Translations under genes and position numbers: made by a program
In this document: in pieces, positions 16,581-25,136 of the stretch
Layout: each line of letters starts with the position of its first letter
How positions within the stretch are numbered: position 1 is the stretch's first letter
Notes under the pieces: model-generated
The model's input: only the letters and a program-made list of their open reading frames with translations
Databases searched by the model: none
What the model was told of the DNA's origin: nothing
DNA from: Ornithinibacillus bavariensis
Lineage (GTDB): Bacteria; Bacillota; Bacilli; Bacillales; Amphibacillaceae
Assembly (NCBI RefSeq): GCF_050433565.1
Contig: NZ_JBNPWZ010000007.1
Coordinates: 1 to 64,000, forward strand
Direction: 5' to 3'
DNA: 64,000 bases

Positions 16581-16619
16581 ATCTTTTGACACAGTCTACC
16601 TAAAAAGGAGAGGTGCTCT

Positions 16620-16970
16620 ATGAGGAAATATGTTGCTATTTTAAAGGATAAAAAGAAAGGGGAACTAACAAAGGAATTATTACACAAACACGTTAGCCAT
16701 TTACAGCGCTTGACTAAGGATAGGAGGCTATTTCTCTGCGGGCCCTTTAAGGATAATGATAGCGCAATGCAAATATTGATTTGTAAAACAATTGATGAGG
16801 CAATAAGGCTTGTTGAAAATGACCCATTTATCAAAGAGGGTTATTATGCTACATATGAAGTAAATGAGTTAATGGAAGCAAACGAGGATAATAATTGGTT
16901 GATGGATATACCAGTGACTGAAGAAAACGGAACAGTTGGAAATGAAGGTACTCTTCCAACAAACGAGTGA
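16620..16970 (+). CDS. YciI-like domain protein
   Basis: 116 residues, YCII-related family. The domain covers residues 1-95: MRKYVAILKDKKKGELTKEL, HLQRLTKDRRLFLCGPFKDN, then DEAIRLVENDPFIKEGYYATYEV, whose NDPF element is diagnostic. The fold is ferredoxin-like; catalytic roles are suspected only in a few members. The acidic last 20 residues are extra. AAAAAGGAGAGG precedes the ATG. It follows the terminator at 16538-16580, so it has its own promoter. Confidence 0.8.
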   Translation: MRKYVAILKDKKKGELTKELLHKHVSHLQRLTKDRRLFLCGPFKDNDSAMQILICKTIDEAIRLVENDPFIKEGYYATYEVNELMEANEDNNWLMDIPVTEENGTVGNEGTLPTNE

Positions 16971-17083
16971 AATGTTAAACACTATTTCCTCTAATTATAT
17001 TCTTAACCACCTTTTAGGAAAATAAGGTTTCAGAAGGAACAGTTGTAAGACTTCTAACGTCCTATTAGAAAGGGGATGTTAAA

Positions 17084-17479
17084 GTGAGGATACAAAGACT
17101 ATTTTTCACTTCAATTGTAGTTGCTTTATTTACTATTAGTGGATGCTCTTTAAAAGGAGAGAAAAACAAAGGAACAGTAACAATAGATAACATTGATGCC
17201 GAAGAAGTATTAACATTAGAACCCGATGCTGATATATTTCAGTATGATGGAGTAATTTATAGGACTAACATTGACTGGGTGGAAGAATTATCTTTATCAA
17301 AAGGAGAACAAATCGGTGAAATAAAAGTACAAAATGATTCAAATACAGACTTTAAAGATGAAATGGCGAATAAGCTTCCAGTTGGCGCAAAGATTTTTGC
17401 CGTAAAGGAAAGAGGAGATATACTAATTGTCGAATCGGAAGGAAAAACACTAAAATACCTTGCGATTGTTGAAGGTTGA
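17084..17479 (+). CDS. Small lipoprotein of unknown function
   Basis: 131 residues starting with GTG behind GAAAGGGGATG. Residues 1-21 form a lipoprotein signal ending in the lipobox ISGC (Cys 21), so it should be anchored outside the membrane. The remaining 110 residues are acidic with beta-like strands (VIYRTNIDWVEEL, VGAKIFAVKERGDILIVESE). The latter two-strand form appears in several short Bacillus lipoproteins of unknown function. No partner gene is evident. Confidence 0.75.
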   Translation: MRIQRLFFTSIVVALFTISGCSLKGEKNKGTVTIDNIDAEEVLTLEPDADIFQYDGVIYRTNIDWVEELSLSKGEQIGEIKVQNDSNTDFKDEMANKLPVGAKIFAVKERGDILIVESEGKTLKYLAIVEG

Positions 17480-17644
17480 TAACTTGTCCATTTTATCAAA
17501 CGAATGCTTTCATTCCATCAAATGATTAACTGTATTACTAAATAAGAAAAGGAAGTCTAAAAGGAAATTTAGTAATACGTCGAATAAAAGGTGTTAGATC
17601 TACTTACAAGGTCTTTGAACCATTACTAAAGGAGCTGAAACAGC

Positions 17645-18133
17645 ATGCCGCATGTTAAGAAGCTTTTATTAGATCAGTTTTTAGCAAATGCGAATGACCC
17701 AAGCTGGTATCTTCCATTTACCGAAGCAGTTGAAAACCTATCTGAGGAAGAAGCTTTTTGGAAGCCAACTGAAAATAGTCATAGTATTGCTGAGATTATA
17801 CAGCATCTTATCTACTGGAATGAAACATGGCAAATAAGATTTAAAAAAGCGAATGTCTTAGCAGTAACCCCGATAGAAAATAATGATGAAAGCTTTGTTA
17901 TCCCAAAGAATAGAAAGTTTACTGAATTAAGAGAGCAATTAGAAGTGGTGCTGTTACAATGGCAGAACCTGCTAACTGAGGAACAACTCGAAAGTGATGT
18001 AGTTGGATTCAGCTTATCGGCAAAATGGTATGAGGTACTCGGAAATGCTATTACACATAACGCCTATCATATCGGTCAAATCGTCTATATACGAAAGCTA
18101 CAAGAAAACAGGGATACCAGGGGCAGATTATAA
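17645..18133 (+). CDS. DinB-family metal-binding four-helix protein
   Basis: 162 residues of the DinB/YfiT-like group. Three metal-binding histidines appear: IIQHLIYWNETW (about residue 50) and ITHNAYHIGQIVYIRKL (about 138 and 142). Some relatives are bacillithiol- or mycothiol-dependent transferases; the substrate here is unknown. The C-terminal tail after YIRKL (QENRDTRGRL) is unlike the usual proline-rich ending, and may reflect a late frameshift. AAAGGAG precedes the start. Confidence 0.75.
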   Translation: MPHVKKLLLDQFLANANDPSWYLPFTEAVENLSEEEAFWKPTENSHSIAEIIQHLIYWNETWQIRFKKANVLAVTPIENNDESFVIPKNRKFTELREQLEVVLLQWQNLLTEEQLESDVVGFSLSAKWYEVLGNAITHNAYHIGQIVYIRKLQENRDTRGRL

Positions 18134-18170
18134 TATTCTTTCATCCATTAAGAATGATGGATTGATAAAA

Positions 18171-18245
18171 AAACGCTTGGATTTGAACATCCCTAACCTT
18201 AGACAGTCCATAAACAGTTGGGTGCCGTTCTTTATCCAAGTGTTT
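18171..18245 (+). terminator. Possible long-loop terminator
   Basis: AAACGCTTGGAT (18171-18182) pairs with ATCCAAGTGTTT (18234-18245, one wobble), followed by a T-run. The loop is about 50 bases. The interval 18134-18351 shows no gene. Confidence 0.4.
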
Positions 18246-18351
18246 TTGTATGCTATTTCCCACTCTCTTACAGCTTATAATCACCCGATTTTAAAAACAC
18301 CTGGGAATGATGCAACTTTTTTAAGCATTTAGTACAACCTAAATATGAAAT

Positions 18352-18380
18352 TTGACATATTATTAGAATTATAGTAAATT
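18352..18380 (+). promoter_or_regulatory. guaC promoter
   Basis: TTGACA at 18352-18357 and TAAATT at 18375-18380, spacer 17 bases. Confidence 0.6.
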
Positions 18381-18384
18381 AGCT

Positions 18385-18429
18385 AATGTCGAACAATTGA
18401 TTTTAACATTAAATAAAATATTCGTATTT
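18385..18429 (+). promoter_or_regulatory. Possible PurR boxes before guaC
   Basis: AATGTCGAACAAT (18385-18397) fits the PurBox AWWWCCGAACWWT at 11 of 13 positions. An inverted, weaker copy lies at 18417-18429. guaC (yumD) is a known PurR target in B. subtilis. The gap is 19 bases, a little long, so this is tentative. Confidence 0.4.
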
Positions 18430-18442
18430 AGGGGTGTAAGTT

Positions 18443-19426
18443 ATGGAGAATGTATTTGATTACGAAGATATCCAATTAATTCCCGCAAAATGTATCGTTA
18501 ATAGCCGTTCTGAATGTGATACGTCTGTTACATTCGGTGGGCGTAAATTTAAATTACCAGTCGTACCCGCAAATATGCAGACTATTATAGATGAAAAAAT
18601 TGCTTTAACCTTAGCAGAAGACGGTTACTTTTATATCATGCATCGTTTTCAACCTGAAAAGCGAATCGATTTCGTTAAGGATATGCAGGAACGTGGATTA
18701 TACGCGTCCATTAGTGTTGGTGTAAAAGAAGAAGAATATCGTTTTATTGAAGAGCTAAAAGAGCAAAATCTTACTCCAGAATACATCACAATAGACATTG
18801 CACACGGACATTCCAATGCAGTCATTAATATGATTCAACATATTAAGAAGCACTTACCTGAAAGCTTTGTTATAGCAGGTAATGTCGGTACTCCTGAAGC
18901 AGTACGTGAATTAGAAAATGCTGGGGCTGATGCTACGAAGGTTGGTATTGGACCTGGTAAGGTTTGTATTACAAAAATTAAAACTGGATTTGGTACAGGT
19001 GGCTGGCAATTAGCTGCACTTCGTTGGTGTGCAAAAGCTGCAAGCAAGCCAATTATTGCTGACGGTGGTATCCGCACACATGGTGATATTGCAAAATCTG
19101 TACGATTCGGGGCTTCCATGGTGATGATCGGTTCACTATTTGCTGGGCACGAGGAATCTCCTGGGGAAACCGTTGAAAAAGAAGGAAAATTATTTAAAGA
19201 GTACTTTGGTTCTGCATCTGAATTCCAAAAAGGGGAAAGAAAGAATGTAGAAGGAAAGAAAATGCTTGTTGAGCATCGAGGCTATTTAAAAGACACATTA
19301 ATCGAAATGGAGCAAGACCTTCAATCATCGATCTCGTATGCAGGTGGAAATAAGCTAGATGCTATCCGCAATGTTGATTATGTAGTTGTGAAAAACTCTA
19401 TTTTCAATGGCGACAAGGTTTATTAA
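18443..19426 (+). CDS. guaC: GMP reductase
   Basis: 327 residues, TIM barrel of the IMPDH/GMPR family without CBS domains. GMP reductase turns GMP into IMP with NADPH, linking guanine to adenine nucleotides. Marks: FDYEDIQLIPAKCIVNSRSE at the start, the catalytic loop GIGPGKVCITKIKTGFGTGG (Cys near residue 175), and IADGGIRTHGDIAKSVRFGA with the phosphate-binding Gly/Ala. The size matches B. subtilis GuaC (about 326). Leader sites suggest PurR control. The spx gene converges downstream behind a shared terminator. Confidence 0.9.
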   Translation: MENVFDYEDIQLIPAKCIVNSRSECDTSVTFGGRKFKLPVVPANMQTIIDEKIALTLAEDGYFYIMHRFQPEKRIDFVKDMQERGLYASISVGVKEEEYRFIEELKEQNLTPEYITIDIAHGHSNAVINMIQHIKKHLPESFVIAGNVGTPEAVRELENAGADATKVGIGPGKVCITKIKTGFGTGGWQLAALRWCAKAASKPIIADGGIRTHGDIAKSVRFGASMVMIGSLFAGHEESPGETVEKEGKLFKEYFGSASEFQKGERKNVEGKKMLVEHRGYLKDTLIEMEQDLQSSISYAGGNKLDAIRNVDYVVVKNSIFNGDKVY

Positions 19427-19433
19427 AATACAA

Positions 19434-19471
19434 AAAGAAGAGGTGAGCATTTAGGTGCTCACCTCTTCTTT
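19434..19471. terminator. Bidirectional terminator of guaC and spx
   Basis: AAAGAAGAGGTGAGCA (19434-19449) pairs perfectly with TGCTCACCTCTTCTTT (19456-19471). Confidence 0.9.
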
Positions 19472-19474
19472 ACA

Positions 19475-19870
19475 TTAGTCTACCATTTTTTGAAGCTGGT
19501 GTAATTGGAAAGTCCGAACTGATCTTGGTAGGAAACGACGAATTTCATCCTCGTTATACCCAACTTGCAGACGCTTTTCGTCGATAATAATTGGTCTTCT
19601 TAACAGTCCTGGATTTTTCTGGATTAATTGATACAACTCTTTCATTGGAAGCTGTTCAATATCAACATCCATCTCCTTGAAAACCTTGGAACGTTCGGAA
19701 ATGATTTCTTCTGTACCATCTTCTGTTAATCGTAATATACCTTTAATCTCATCGAAGGTTAACGGTTCCGAAAAGATATTACGTTCCTTGTAAGGAATGT
19801 TATTTTCTTGAAACCATGCTTTAGCCTTTCTGCAGGATGTACAACTAGGTGTAACGTATAAAGTTACCAT
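19475..19870 (-). CDS. spx: Spx/MgsR-family regulator with intact CXXC
   Basis: 131 residues of the ArsC/Spx family. Spx binds the RNA polymerase alpha C-terminal domain and changes promoter choice under disulfide stress. The redox pair C10-T-S-C13 is intact (PSCTSCRKAKAW). The polymerase-contact area is present (EEIISERSKVFKEM), as are the RRPIIIDEKRLQVGYNEDEI strand and helix. Size is typical (131). Monocistronic. A second, CXXC-less paralogue lies at 50269-50670. Confidence 0.9.
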   Translation of the reverse strand: MVTLYVTPSCTSCRKAKAWFQENNIPYKERNIFSEPLTFDEIKGILRLTEDGTEEIISERSKVFKEMDVDIEQLPMKELYQLIQKNPGLLRRPIIIDEKRLQVGYNEDEIRRFLPRSVRTFQLHQLQKMVD

Positions 19871-20307
19871 GCAATTACTTCCTTTCTCTTTAGAAGAGAT
19901 TTAAATAATCATCCACAGATAATTTCCTATGGTTCATCCTATGGAGACTTCTCCAATTCCCATATAAATCTATATCACTTTAATTAATTATCTTTAATTC
20001 AATATAATTTTATTACAGTTTTAAGGCAGTGTCAACCTGCCTTCCTTTACTCATATCAATTGTTTTCAATTACTATAACAACGAAAAACAAGCATTTGCC
20101 CATATTCTTCAGCAACTTCACATTCTCCACTAGTACAGGTCTAACAACTCTTATAGTAAAGCCCTATTGAAAAGTATACCCATAAGGCCCCCAATGTTAT
20201 GCACGTTTATCTAGAATTGAAGCAAGAAAAATAAATAGTGCTTCATACCATTGTTATTTTATCAGAATAGTACGGAAAAATAATGAGAGGGAAGACCTAT
20301 TTTATTT
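19871..20307. other. Intergenic stretch before array 2
   Basis: AT-rich, no gene, terminator or clear promoter beyond the region immediately upstream of spx. It runs into degenerate copies of the 51-bp unit from about 20308. Confidence 0.6.
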
Positions 20308-21151
20308 CTGAGTTTTTGTCTATTTTTAATGCTTTTATTGGACTTAATTGGGCTTTTTACCGAGTTTCGGTCTATTAGAGCACTTCTATTAGACTGAATT
20401 AGGCTTTCTTCTGAGTTTCAGTCTATTAGAGCACTTCTATTAGACTGAATTAGGCTTTCTGCTGGTTTTCGGTCTATTAGAGCAGTTCTATTAGACTGAA
20501 TTTGGCTTTATTCTGAGTTTCAGTCTATTAGAGCAGTTCTATTAGACTGAATTTGGCTTTCTTCTGGGTTTCAGTCTATTAGAGCAGTTCTATTGGACTG
20601 AGTTGGGCTTTTTTGCTGGGTTTCAGTCTATTAGAGCACTTCTATTAGACTGAATTTGGCTTTCTTCTGGTTTTCGGTCTATTAGAGCAGTTCTATTAGA
20701 CTGAATTAGGCTTTATTCTGAGTTTCAGTCTATTAGAGCAGTTCTATTAGACTGAATTTGGCTTTCTTCTGGGTTTCAGTCTATTAGAGCAGTTCTATTG
20801 GACTGAGTTGGGCTTTTTTGCTGGGTTTCAGTCTATTAGAGCACTTCTATTAGACTGAATTAGGCTTTCTTCTGAGTTTTGGTCTATTAGAGCACTTCTA
20901 TTAGACTGAGTTAGGCTTTATTCTGAGTTTCGGTCTTTTAGAGCAGTTCTATTAGACTGAATTTGGCTTTCTTCTGAGTTTCTGTCTATTAGAGCATTTC
21001 TATTAGACTGAATTAGGCTTTCTTCTGAGTTTCTGTCTATTAGAGCATTTCTATTAGACCGAATTAGGCTTTTTGCTGGGTTTCAGTCTATTAGAGCAGT
21101 TCTATTAGACTGAATCATGCTCTTTGCTGGGTTTCTGTCTAATAGAAAGTG
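20308..21151. repeat. 51-bp tandem array 2, inverted relative to array 1
   Basis: About 16 units whose plus strand is the reverse complement of the array 1 unit. The GAGC marker recurs at 20380, 20431, 20482, 20533, 20584, 20636, 20687, 20738, 20789, 20841 and on to 21096; two units are 52 bases owing to one extra T. A higher-order copy of about 205 bp (four units, 20482-20686 and 20687-20891) shows recent segmental duplication. The outer units are degenerate. No reading frame is supported. Confidence 0.95.
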
Positions 21152-21285
21152 GAACCAAACATGATTTTCCTTTACTTTCCTGTATTTTCGTGCCTTCCAC
21201 TTTCAAATATCTCTCATAACCGTTACAATACCAATAGGAATAATTTACTAACGTCTACGTGAGGTGCTTCTAGGGGGATATCATT

Positions 21286-21843
21286 GTGCGGCTTACAAGA
21301 AAAGAAATATTTTCTATACCAAATATCTTATCTTATATAAGACTAATACTCATTCCAATATTCGTGTTTATCTATATCACTGCAGAAAGTGCGCATGATT
21401 ATTATGTTGCCGCTATTATTATCCTGTTTTCCGGGCTAACGGATATGCTCGATGGATTAATAGCGAGGAGATTCAATCAGATAACTGAGCTGGGCAAAAC
21501 TGTTGATCCGGTAGCAGATAAACTTACACAAGCTGCCATTGTTGGTTGCTTAATGTTTCGCTACTACTATATGTGGGTATTGGTTGTATTACTAGTTATT
21601 AAAGAGCTTTTTATGGGTATTAATGGTCTGATTTTATTAAAGAGAGGCAAAAAATTGGATGGTGCCATGTGGTTTGGTAAAGTGTCAACTGCTGTATTTT
21701 ATGCGGCTACATTCATCTTAATTGGCTTTCCAGAAATACATCCACATGCTGCTTCTATTCTTATGCTTATTACCGGTATATTTTTAGGGTTGGCATTCAT
21801 CCTATACATTCCGGAGTTTATGAGACTTTATAGAAGAACATAG
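21286..21843 (+). CDS. CDP-alcohol phosphatidyltransferase, PgsA-like
   Basis: 185 residues, integral membrane enzyme. The family signature DGxxARxxxxxxxxGxxxDxxxD is complete: DGLIARRFNQITELGKTVDP followed by VAD (about residues 49-71), which binds metal and CDP-lipid. About six hydrophobic helices follow. Such enzymes make phosphatidylglycerophosphate, phosphatidylserine or related lipids; this looks like PgsA by length and sequence, but an extra PgsA-like paralogue is possible and I do not give a symbol. GTG start behind GGGGGAT. It has 8 bases to the next gene, so is in an operon. Confidence 0.75.
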   Translation: MRLTRKEIFSIPNILSYIRLILIPIFVFIYITAESAHDYYVAAIIILFSGLTDMLDGLIARRFNQITELGKTVDPVADKLTQAAIVGCLMFRYYYMWVLVVLLVIKELFMGINGLILLKRGKKLDGAMWFGKVSTAVFYAATFILIGFPEIHPHAASILMLITGIFLGLAFILYIPEFMRLYRRT

Positions 21844-21854
21844 GAGGATATTTG

Positions 21855-22310
21855 ATGGATACACACATGAAAAGAGCAATTGAACTAGCTATTCATAATG
21901 TTCAGGATGGTGGGCAGCCATTCGGAGCTGTACTAGTAAAAGGTAATGAAGTGATTTCAGAAGGGGTAAATGAGTTACATAAGAATTTCGATATTAGCGG
22001 TCATGCGGAATTGCTTGCGATAAGAAGAGCCCAGAAAAAATTAAATACGAACGATTTATCTGAATTCACTATGTATGCTAGTGGAGAACCATGCCCCATG
22101 TGCCTAGCTGCTATGTATTTTGTCGGGATTACAAAAATCTTTTACTGTCAATCTGTGGACGACGCTGAAGCTGTAGGATTGGGTAAATCTAAATTTATCT
22201 ATGCGGAATTGAAGAAGGATAAACAGGAAATTTCGCTTGATATAAAACAAATCCCACTTACAGCGGAGCAACTAAATCCGATGGAGCTATGGAAGGATAA
22301 AGAAAACTAA
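21855..22310 (+). CDS. guaD: Guanine deaminase-like cytidine/deoxycytidylate deaminase fold protein
   Basis: 151 residues of the cytidine deaminase superfamily. Zinc motifs are complete: HAELLAIRRA (His-Ala-Glu, about residue 52) and GEPCPMCLAAMYF (PCxxC, about 82). The GGQPFGAVLVKGNEVISEG strand is that of GuaD, which converts guanine to xanthine in B. subtilis (156 residues). Other members act on cytosine or on tRNA, so the substrate is likely but not certain. AGGAGG at 21842-21847 fits the ATG at 21855. Its operon partner is a phospholipid synthase, an odd pairing with no known logic. Confidence 0.7.
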   Translation: MDTHMKRAIELAIHNVQDGGQPFGAVLVKGNEVISEGVNELHKNFDISGHAELLAIRRAQKKLNTNDLSEFTMYASGEPCPMCLAAMYFVGITKIFYCQSVDDAEAVGLGKSKFIYAELKKDKQEISLDIKQIPLTAEQLNPMELWKDKEN

Positions 22311-22337
22311 ATTTCATAATAGAGTTCGATACGTTTT

Positions 22338-22365
22338 AAGGGGACAGCATCTGTCCCCTTCCTTT
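22338..22365. terminator. Bidirectional terminator
   Basis: GGGGACAG (22340-22347) pairs with CTGTCCCC (22351-22358), then TTCCTTT. Confidence 0.85.
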
Positions 22366-22371
22366 ATACCT

Positions 22372-22983
22372 CTATATCAACCGGTACCGATTCTTTGGCC
22401 TGCCTTTCTTTCCATACTGAGTAATTACCTCTACCTCACCTTTTCCCTCTAAATAGTTTAAGTACCGATGAACCGTCTGATAAGCGATTGGTAATGCGTC
22501 TTTGACTTCATCAATGGTGACCGCGTCCTCCTGATTTAATAAATGGCCTTTTATGGACATTAGTGTATCTGATTTTATTCCTTTATCAACAAATGCACTA
22601 TGATGCTCTTTTGTTAGCTTACTTATTCTAAGGTTTAATCGAATTCTTGAGATTAAATCTGGCGCCTTAATTGGCTTTAAGGCAAAGTCGGTAGCCCCGG
22701 CCTCCATGAATGAATCAGCCACCTCCTGCCTTTCATCTACGGTTAAGACTATTATCGGTACATGCTGATCTCGCTTTCGGATTGTTTTTGTAGTGCTAAT
22801 ACCATCTCCATGAGGCAAATGATAATCCAGTAACACAAGATCAGGGCGCATTTGTTTAAACAGCTCTACAGCATCCTTGCCTGTTGCCGCTTCTAGTACA
22901 TTCCACTCTGCATAATGACAAATTTCCTTTAACGTAAACCGAATATTTTCATCGTCATCCACGACTAAGATAGTTATACTCAT
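22372..22983 (-). CDS. Response regulator, CitT/DcuR-like
   Basis: 203 residues. The receiver domain (1-120) carries DDDENIRFTL near the start, the phospho-acceptor Asp in LVLLDYHLPHGDG (about residue 53), Thr in IIVLTVDER and Lys in ALKPIKAPD. A short C-terminal winged-helix-like domain (about 140-203) has VTIDEVKDALPIAYQTVHRY and a basic KKGRPKNRYRL end, as in CitB/DctR-type regulators of organic-acid transport. The gene overlaps the kinase gene by 29 bases, so the two are translated together. Confidence 0.8.
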   Translation of the reverse strand: MSITILVVDDDENIRFTLKEICHYAEWNVLEAATGKDAVELFKQMRPDLVLLDYHLPHGDGISTTKTIRKRDQHVPIIVLTVDERQEVADSFMEAGATDFALKPIKAPDLISRIRLNLRISKLTKEHHSAFVDKGIKSDTLMSIKGHLLNQEDAVTIDEVKDALPIAYQTVHRYLNYLEGKGEVEVITQYGKKGRPKNRYRLI

Positions 22984-24352
22984 CTACCTTTTCACCCTTT
23001 TCATATAATGGAAGTGTAATGTAAACCTGTGTATAGCTTCCAGGGGAACTATCCACTTGAATTGTTCCTTGATGGTTTTCTACAACTGTTTTCACGAAAG
23101 ATAGTCCAATGCCAGATGAATTTCTCGTACTAAATCCATCCTCCCATATATCTTGCAGATGGGATGCTTCTATACCTGGACCATTATCAAGAAATTTAAA
23201 TATAATACTTTCCTCTATTCTCGTAACATCAACAGTAATCTTCCCTGCTTTTCCAGCTAGTGAGGCGATAGCGTTTTCGAGAATGTTCGATACTGCTCTG
23301 GAAAATATTATTTTATTTACATAAATATTTGGTATATTATCTTCTATGCTTATATCGATTTCGATATTCTGTTCTGCTAGAATGAGGTGGCTTGTGACAT
23401 ACTCTAATAGCTCTTTTACAGAAATTGGTTGTTTAATATCTTCATATAATATTTCCGAGATCATATCATTCATTTTTTGAATCGATCCACCCATTCGATC
23501 TAGGTAGTTATCAATGGATGTTTCCGCCTTATGCTGTAATCGCATTTTGATTAAAGAGGATAAGCCTTCGATTGTCGAGAGTGGAGTCTTCAAATCATGC
23601 ACCAATGAATTAACCTCTTCATATACCTTCGATTCTACTAACGCAATCCGTGCTGCCTTTAGTGCAGACTCACTTTCCTGTATTTTTTCCATCGCCATAA
23701 TCTGTTTGTTCAATAAATGAACTAAAAAGGTCAACGTAATTGGAATAACCAAAAAAACAACAAACAGAATAGATGCTAATGTATTTAATAAATAGTTGTT
23801 TGATAAGTAGTGGTCAGTAATTTTAAGGCTAACTGCCATATCATCTGTGCCTAGCCCAAGCACTGATAGAGCTGGAATAAGCTGCACCCAGTTCATTGCC
23901 ATTAAGACAAATAATAGAATGATAGAATAGATGACATAATAGTATTTTTGTTTGGGAATGTAGTTCTGTAAACATAGTAATATAGCTAATGTCAGTAAGT
24001 GACCAATATAGGAAAAGTTTTCCAGATGGAGATAGTTGTATATAGCTATCGTTACTAGAACTAAAACAGCGTAGAAATAAAGTCGATATGGATGGTCCTT
24101 TTTTACCAGCATGCCATCCGTAACAAGTATTGCCCCAAAAAATATAAAAAAGAAGATAAAGCAGTATTTAGTCATGTAGACAATCGAAGTAATGACCAAT
24201 TTCCCTCCATCTTTTAGCAAGATACTTGCTTCAATATTTTCAATGACATAGGTTGTCCAGTCTTCTACAATATTTGGAAATAAAATGCCAATAATTAATA
24301 GAATTGTTCCAGATAATGTCTTGGTCGATATCTGATTATCATTTAAGCTCAT
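22955..24352 (-). CDS. Membrane sensor histidine kinase
   Basis: 465 residues. Six hydrophobic segments fill residues 5-230 (for example ILLIIGILFPNIVEDW and YCFIFFFIFFGAILVTDGM), then the H-box VHDLKTPLSTIEGLSSLI (His about 267), N-box SRAVSNILENAIASL, and the ATP-lid motifs DNGPGIEAS and GIGLSFVKTV. Start taken as the ATG at 24352, with AAAAGGATG at normal spacing; an ATG at 24373 sits too near the preceding AGGGT. It is the middle gene of a secreted-protein/kinase/regulator operon. No extracellular loop is long, so it may sense within the membrane or with the secreted protein. Confidence 0.8.
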   Translation of the reverse strand: MSLNDNQISTKTLSGTILLIIGILFPNIVEDWTTYVIENIEASILLKDGGKLVITSIVYMTKYCFIFFFIFFGAILVTDGMLVKKDHPYRLYFYAVLVLVTIAIYNYLHLENFSYIGHLLTLAILLCLQNYIPKQKYYYVIYSIILLFVLMAMNWVQLIPALSVLGLGTDDMAVSLKITDHYLSNNYLLNTLASILFVVFLVIPITLTFLVHLLNKQIMAMEKIQESESALKAARIALVESKVYEEVNSLVHDLKTPLSTIEGLSSLIKMRLQHKAETSIDNYLDRMGGSIQKMNDMISEILYEDIKQPISVKELLEYVTSHLILAEQNIEIDISIEDNIPNIYVNKIIFSRAVSNILENAIASLAGKAGKITVDVTRIEESIIFKFLDNGPGIEASHLQDIWEDGFSTRNSSGIGLSFVKTVVENHQGTIQVDSSPGSYTQVYITLPLYEKGEKVDEYNYLSRG

Positions 24353-24377
24353 ATCATCATCCTTTTTCCACATACCC

Positions 24378-24965
24378 TTAACGATAAGCTGAATTAAAAG
24401 GAACCTCTATATCCATTATCTGATCAATGAGTGTTATTGGTATATGATGCTCCTTTACTATTGCATGTAGTTTATCCATTTTCTTCGTATGAGAGAAACC
24501 AATATAGTATGTACAATGGGGAATAACTTCTTCTAGCAGCTTCCAGGTCGTGGAATCATTACGAAGGGAACCAGAAAAATCAACTACGATGACAGAGATC
24601 CCATTAGCCTCTGCCTCCTGTACTAAGTGCTTAGAACGTGATAACTCCTCTTGGAAATTCCTCACAGTTTGAGCTAAGCCATTTTTGCTATAGCCAACTA
24701 CAATGACTACACTCTTATATTCATACAAGTCCGTGTCCAGAGCACGTGGTCGATAATCCGCTTCTAAGTTAAGATTTTCTGCGATGGATTGCATAATCGC
24801 CCCTTCTACAGCTTGTCCCGCTGATGTAATCAAGATCCTTTCCTTTGCGATTGGTGCTGGTAAATTCGGGTATGTATTGATTTTAGAAGTGGTGGATCCT
24901 ATAGAACTAGGAACAAGAATGAGTGCTAGACAAAAGCAAACAAAGGCTGGTAAAAACTTCCTCAT
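24378..24965 (-). CDS. Secreted DUF6305-like protein heading a two-component operon
   Basis: 195 residues with a signal peptide (MRKFLPAFVCFCLALILVP, cleavage near residue 24). The mature part has an alternating alpha/beta pattern (ERILITSAGQAVEGAIMQSI, SVVIVVGYSKNGLAQTVRNF, GISVIVVDFSG), a Rossmann-like or flavodoxin-like layout. I believe it matches DUF6305, which I have seen next to kinase genes (recollection). GGAGGTGAGC precedes the ATG. Only a few bases separate it from the kinase gene, so it heads the operon. A ligand-catching role feeding the kinase is inference. Confidence 0.6.
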   Translation of the reverse strand: MRKFLPAFVCFCLALILVPSSIGSTTSKINTYPNLPAPIAKERILITSAGQAVEGAIMQSIAENLNLEADYRPRALDTDLYEYKSVVIVVGYSKNGLAQTVRNFQEELSRSKHLVQEAEANGISVIVVDFSGSLRNDSTTWKLLEEVIPHCTYYIGFSHTKKMDKLHAIVKEHHIPITLIDQIMDIEVPFNSAYR

Positions 24966-25075
24966 GACTGCTCACCTCCAATTGTAATATGTGTTTCTAA
25001 GAAGCGTTCCACTGCTCTCTGGAGCATCACCTTACTAATCACAATTCATAGAAAAAAACTCTATTTTGGTAAATG

Positions 25076-25106
25076 ACAAAAGGATAAAGCCATTAACTTT
25101 ATCCTT
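25076..25106 (-). terminator. Terminator of the dipeptide ABC operon
   Basis: AAGGATAAAG (25080-25089) pairs with CTTTATCCTT (25097-25106); a T-run follows on the minus strand. Confidence 0.75.
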
Positions 25107-25136
25107 AATAATACTATGGAATTACCAGAAATGTTA

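Noticed and set aside
18003..18332. 109-residue plus-strand frame overlapping the DinB-like gene
   Set aside because: No ribosome site or family match; it is a shadow frame with a low-complexity tail.
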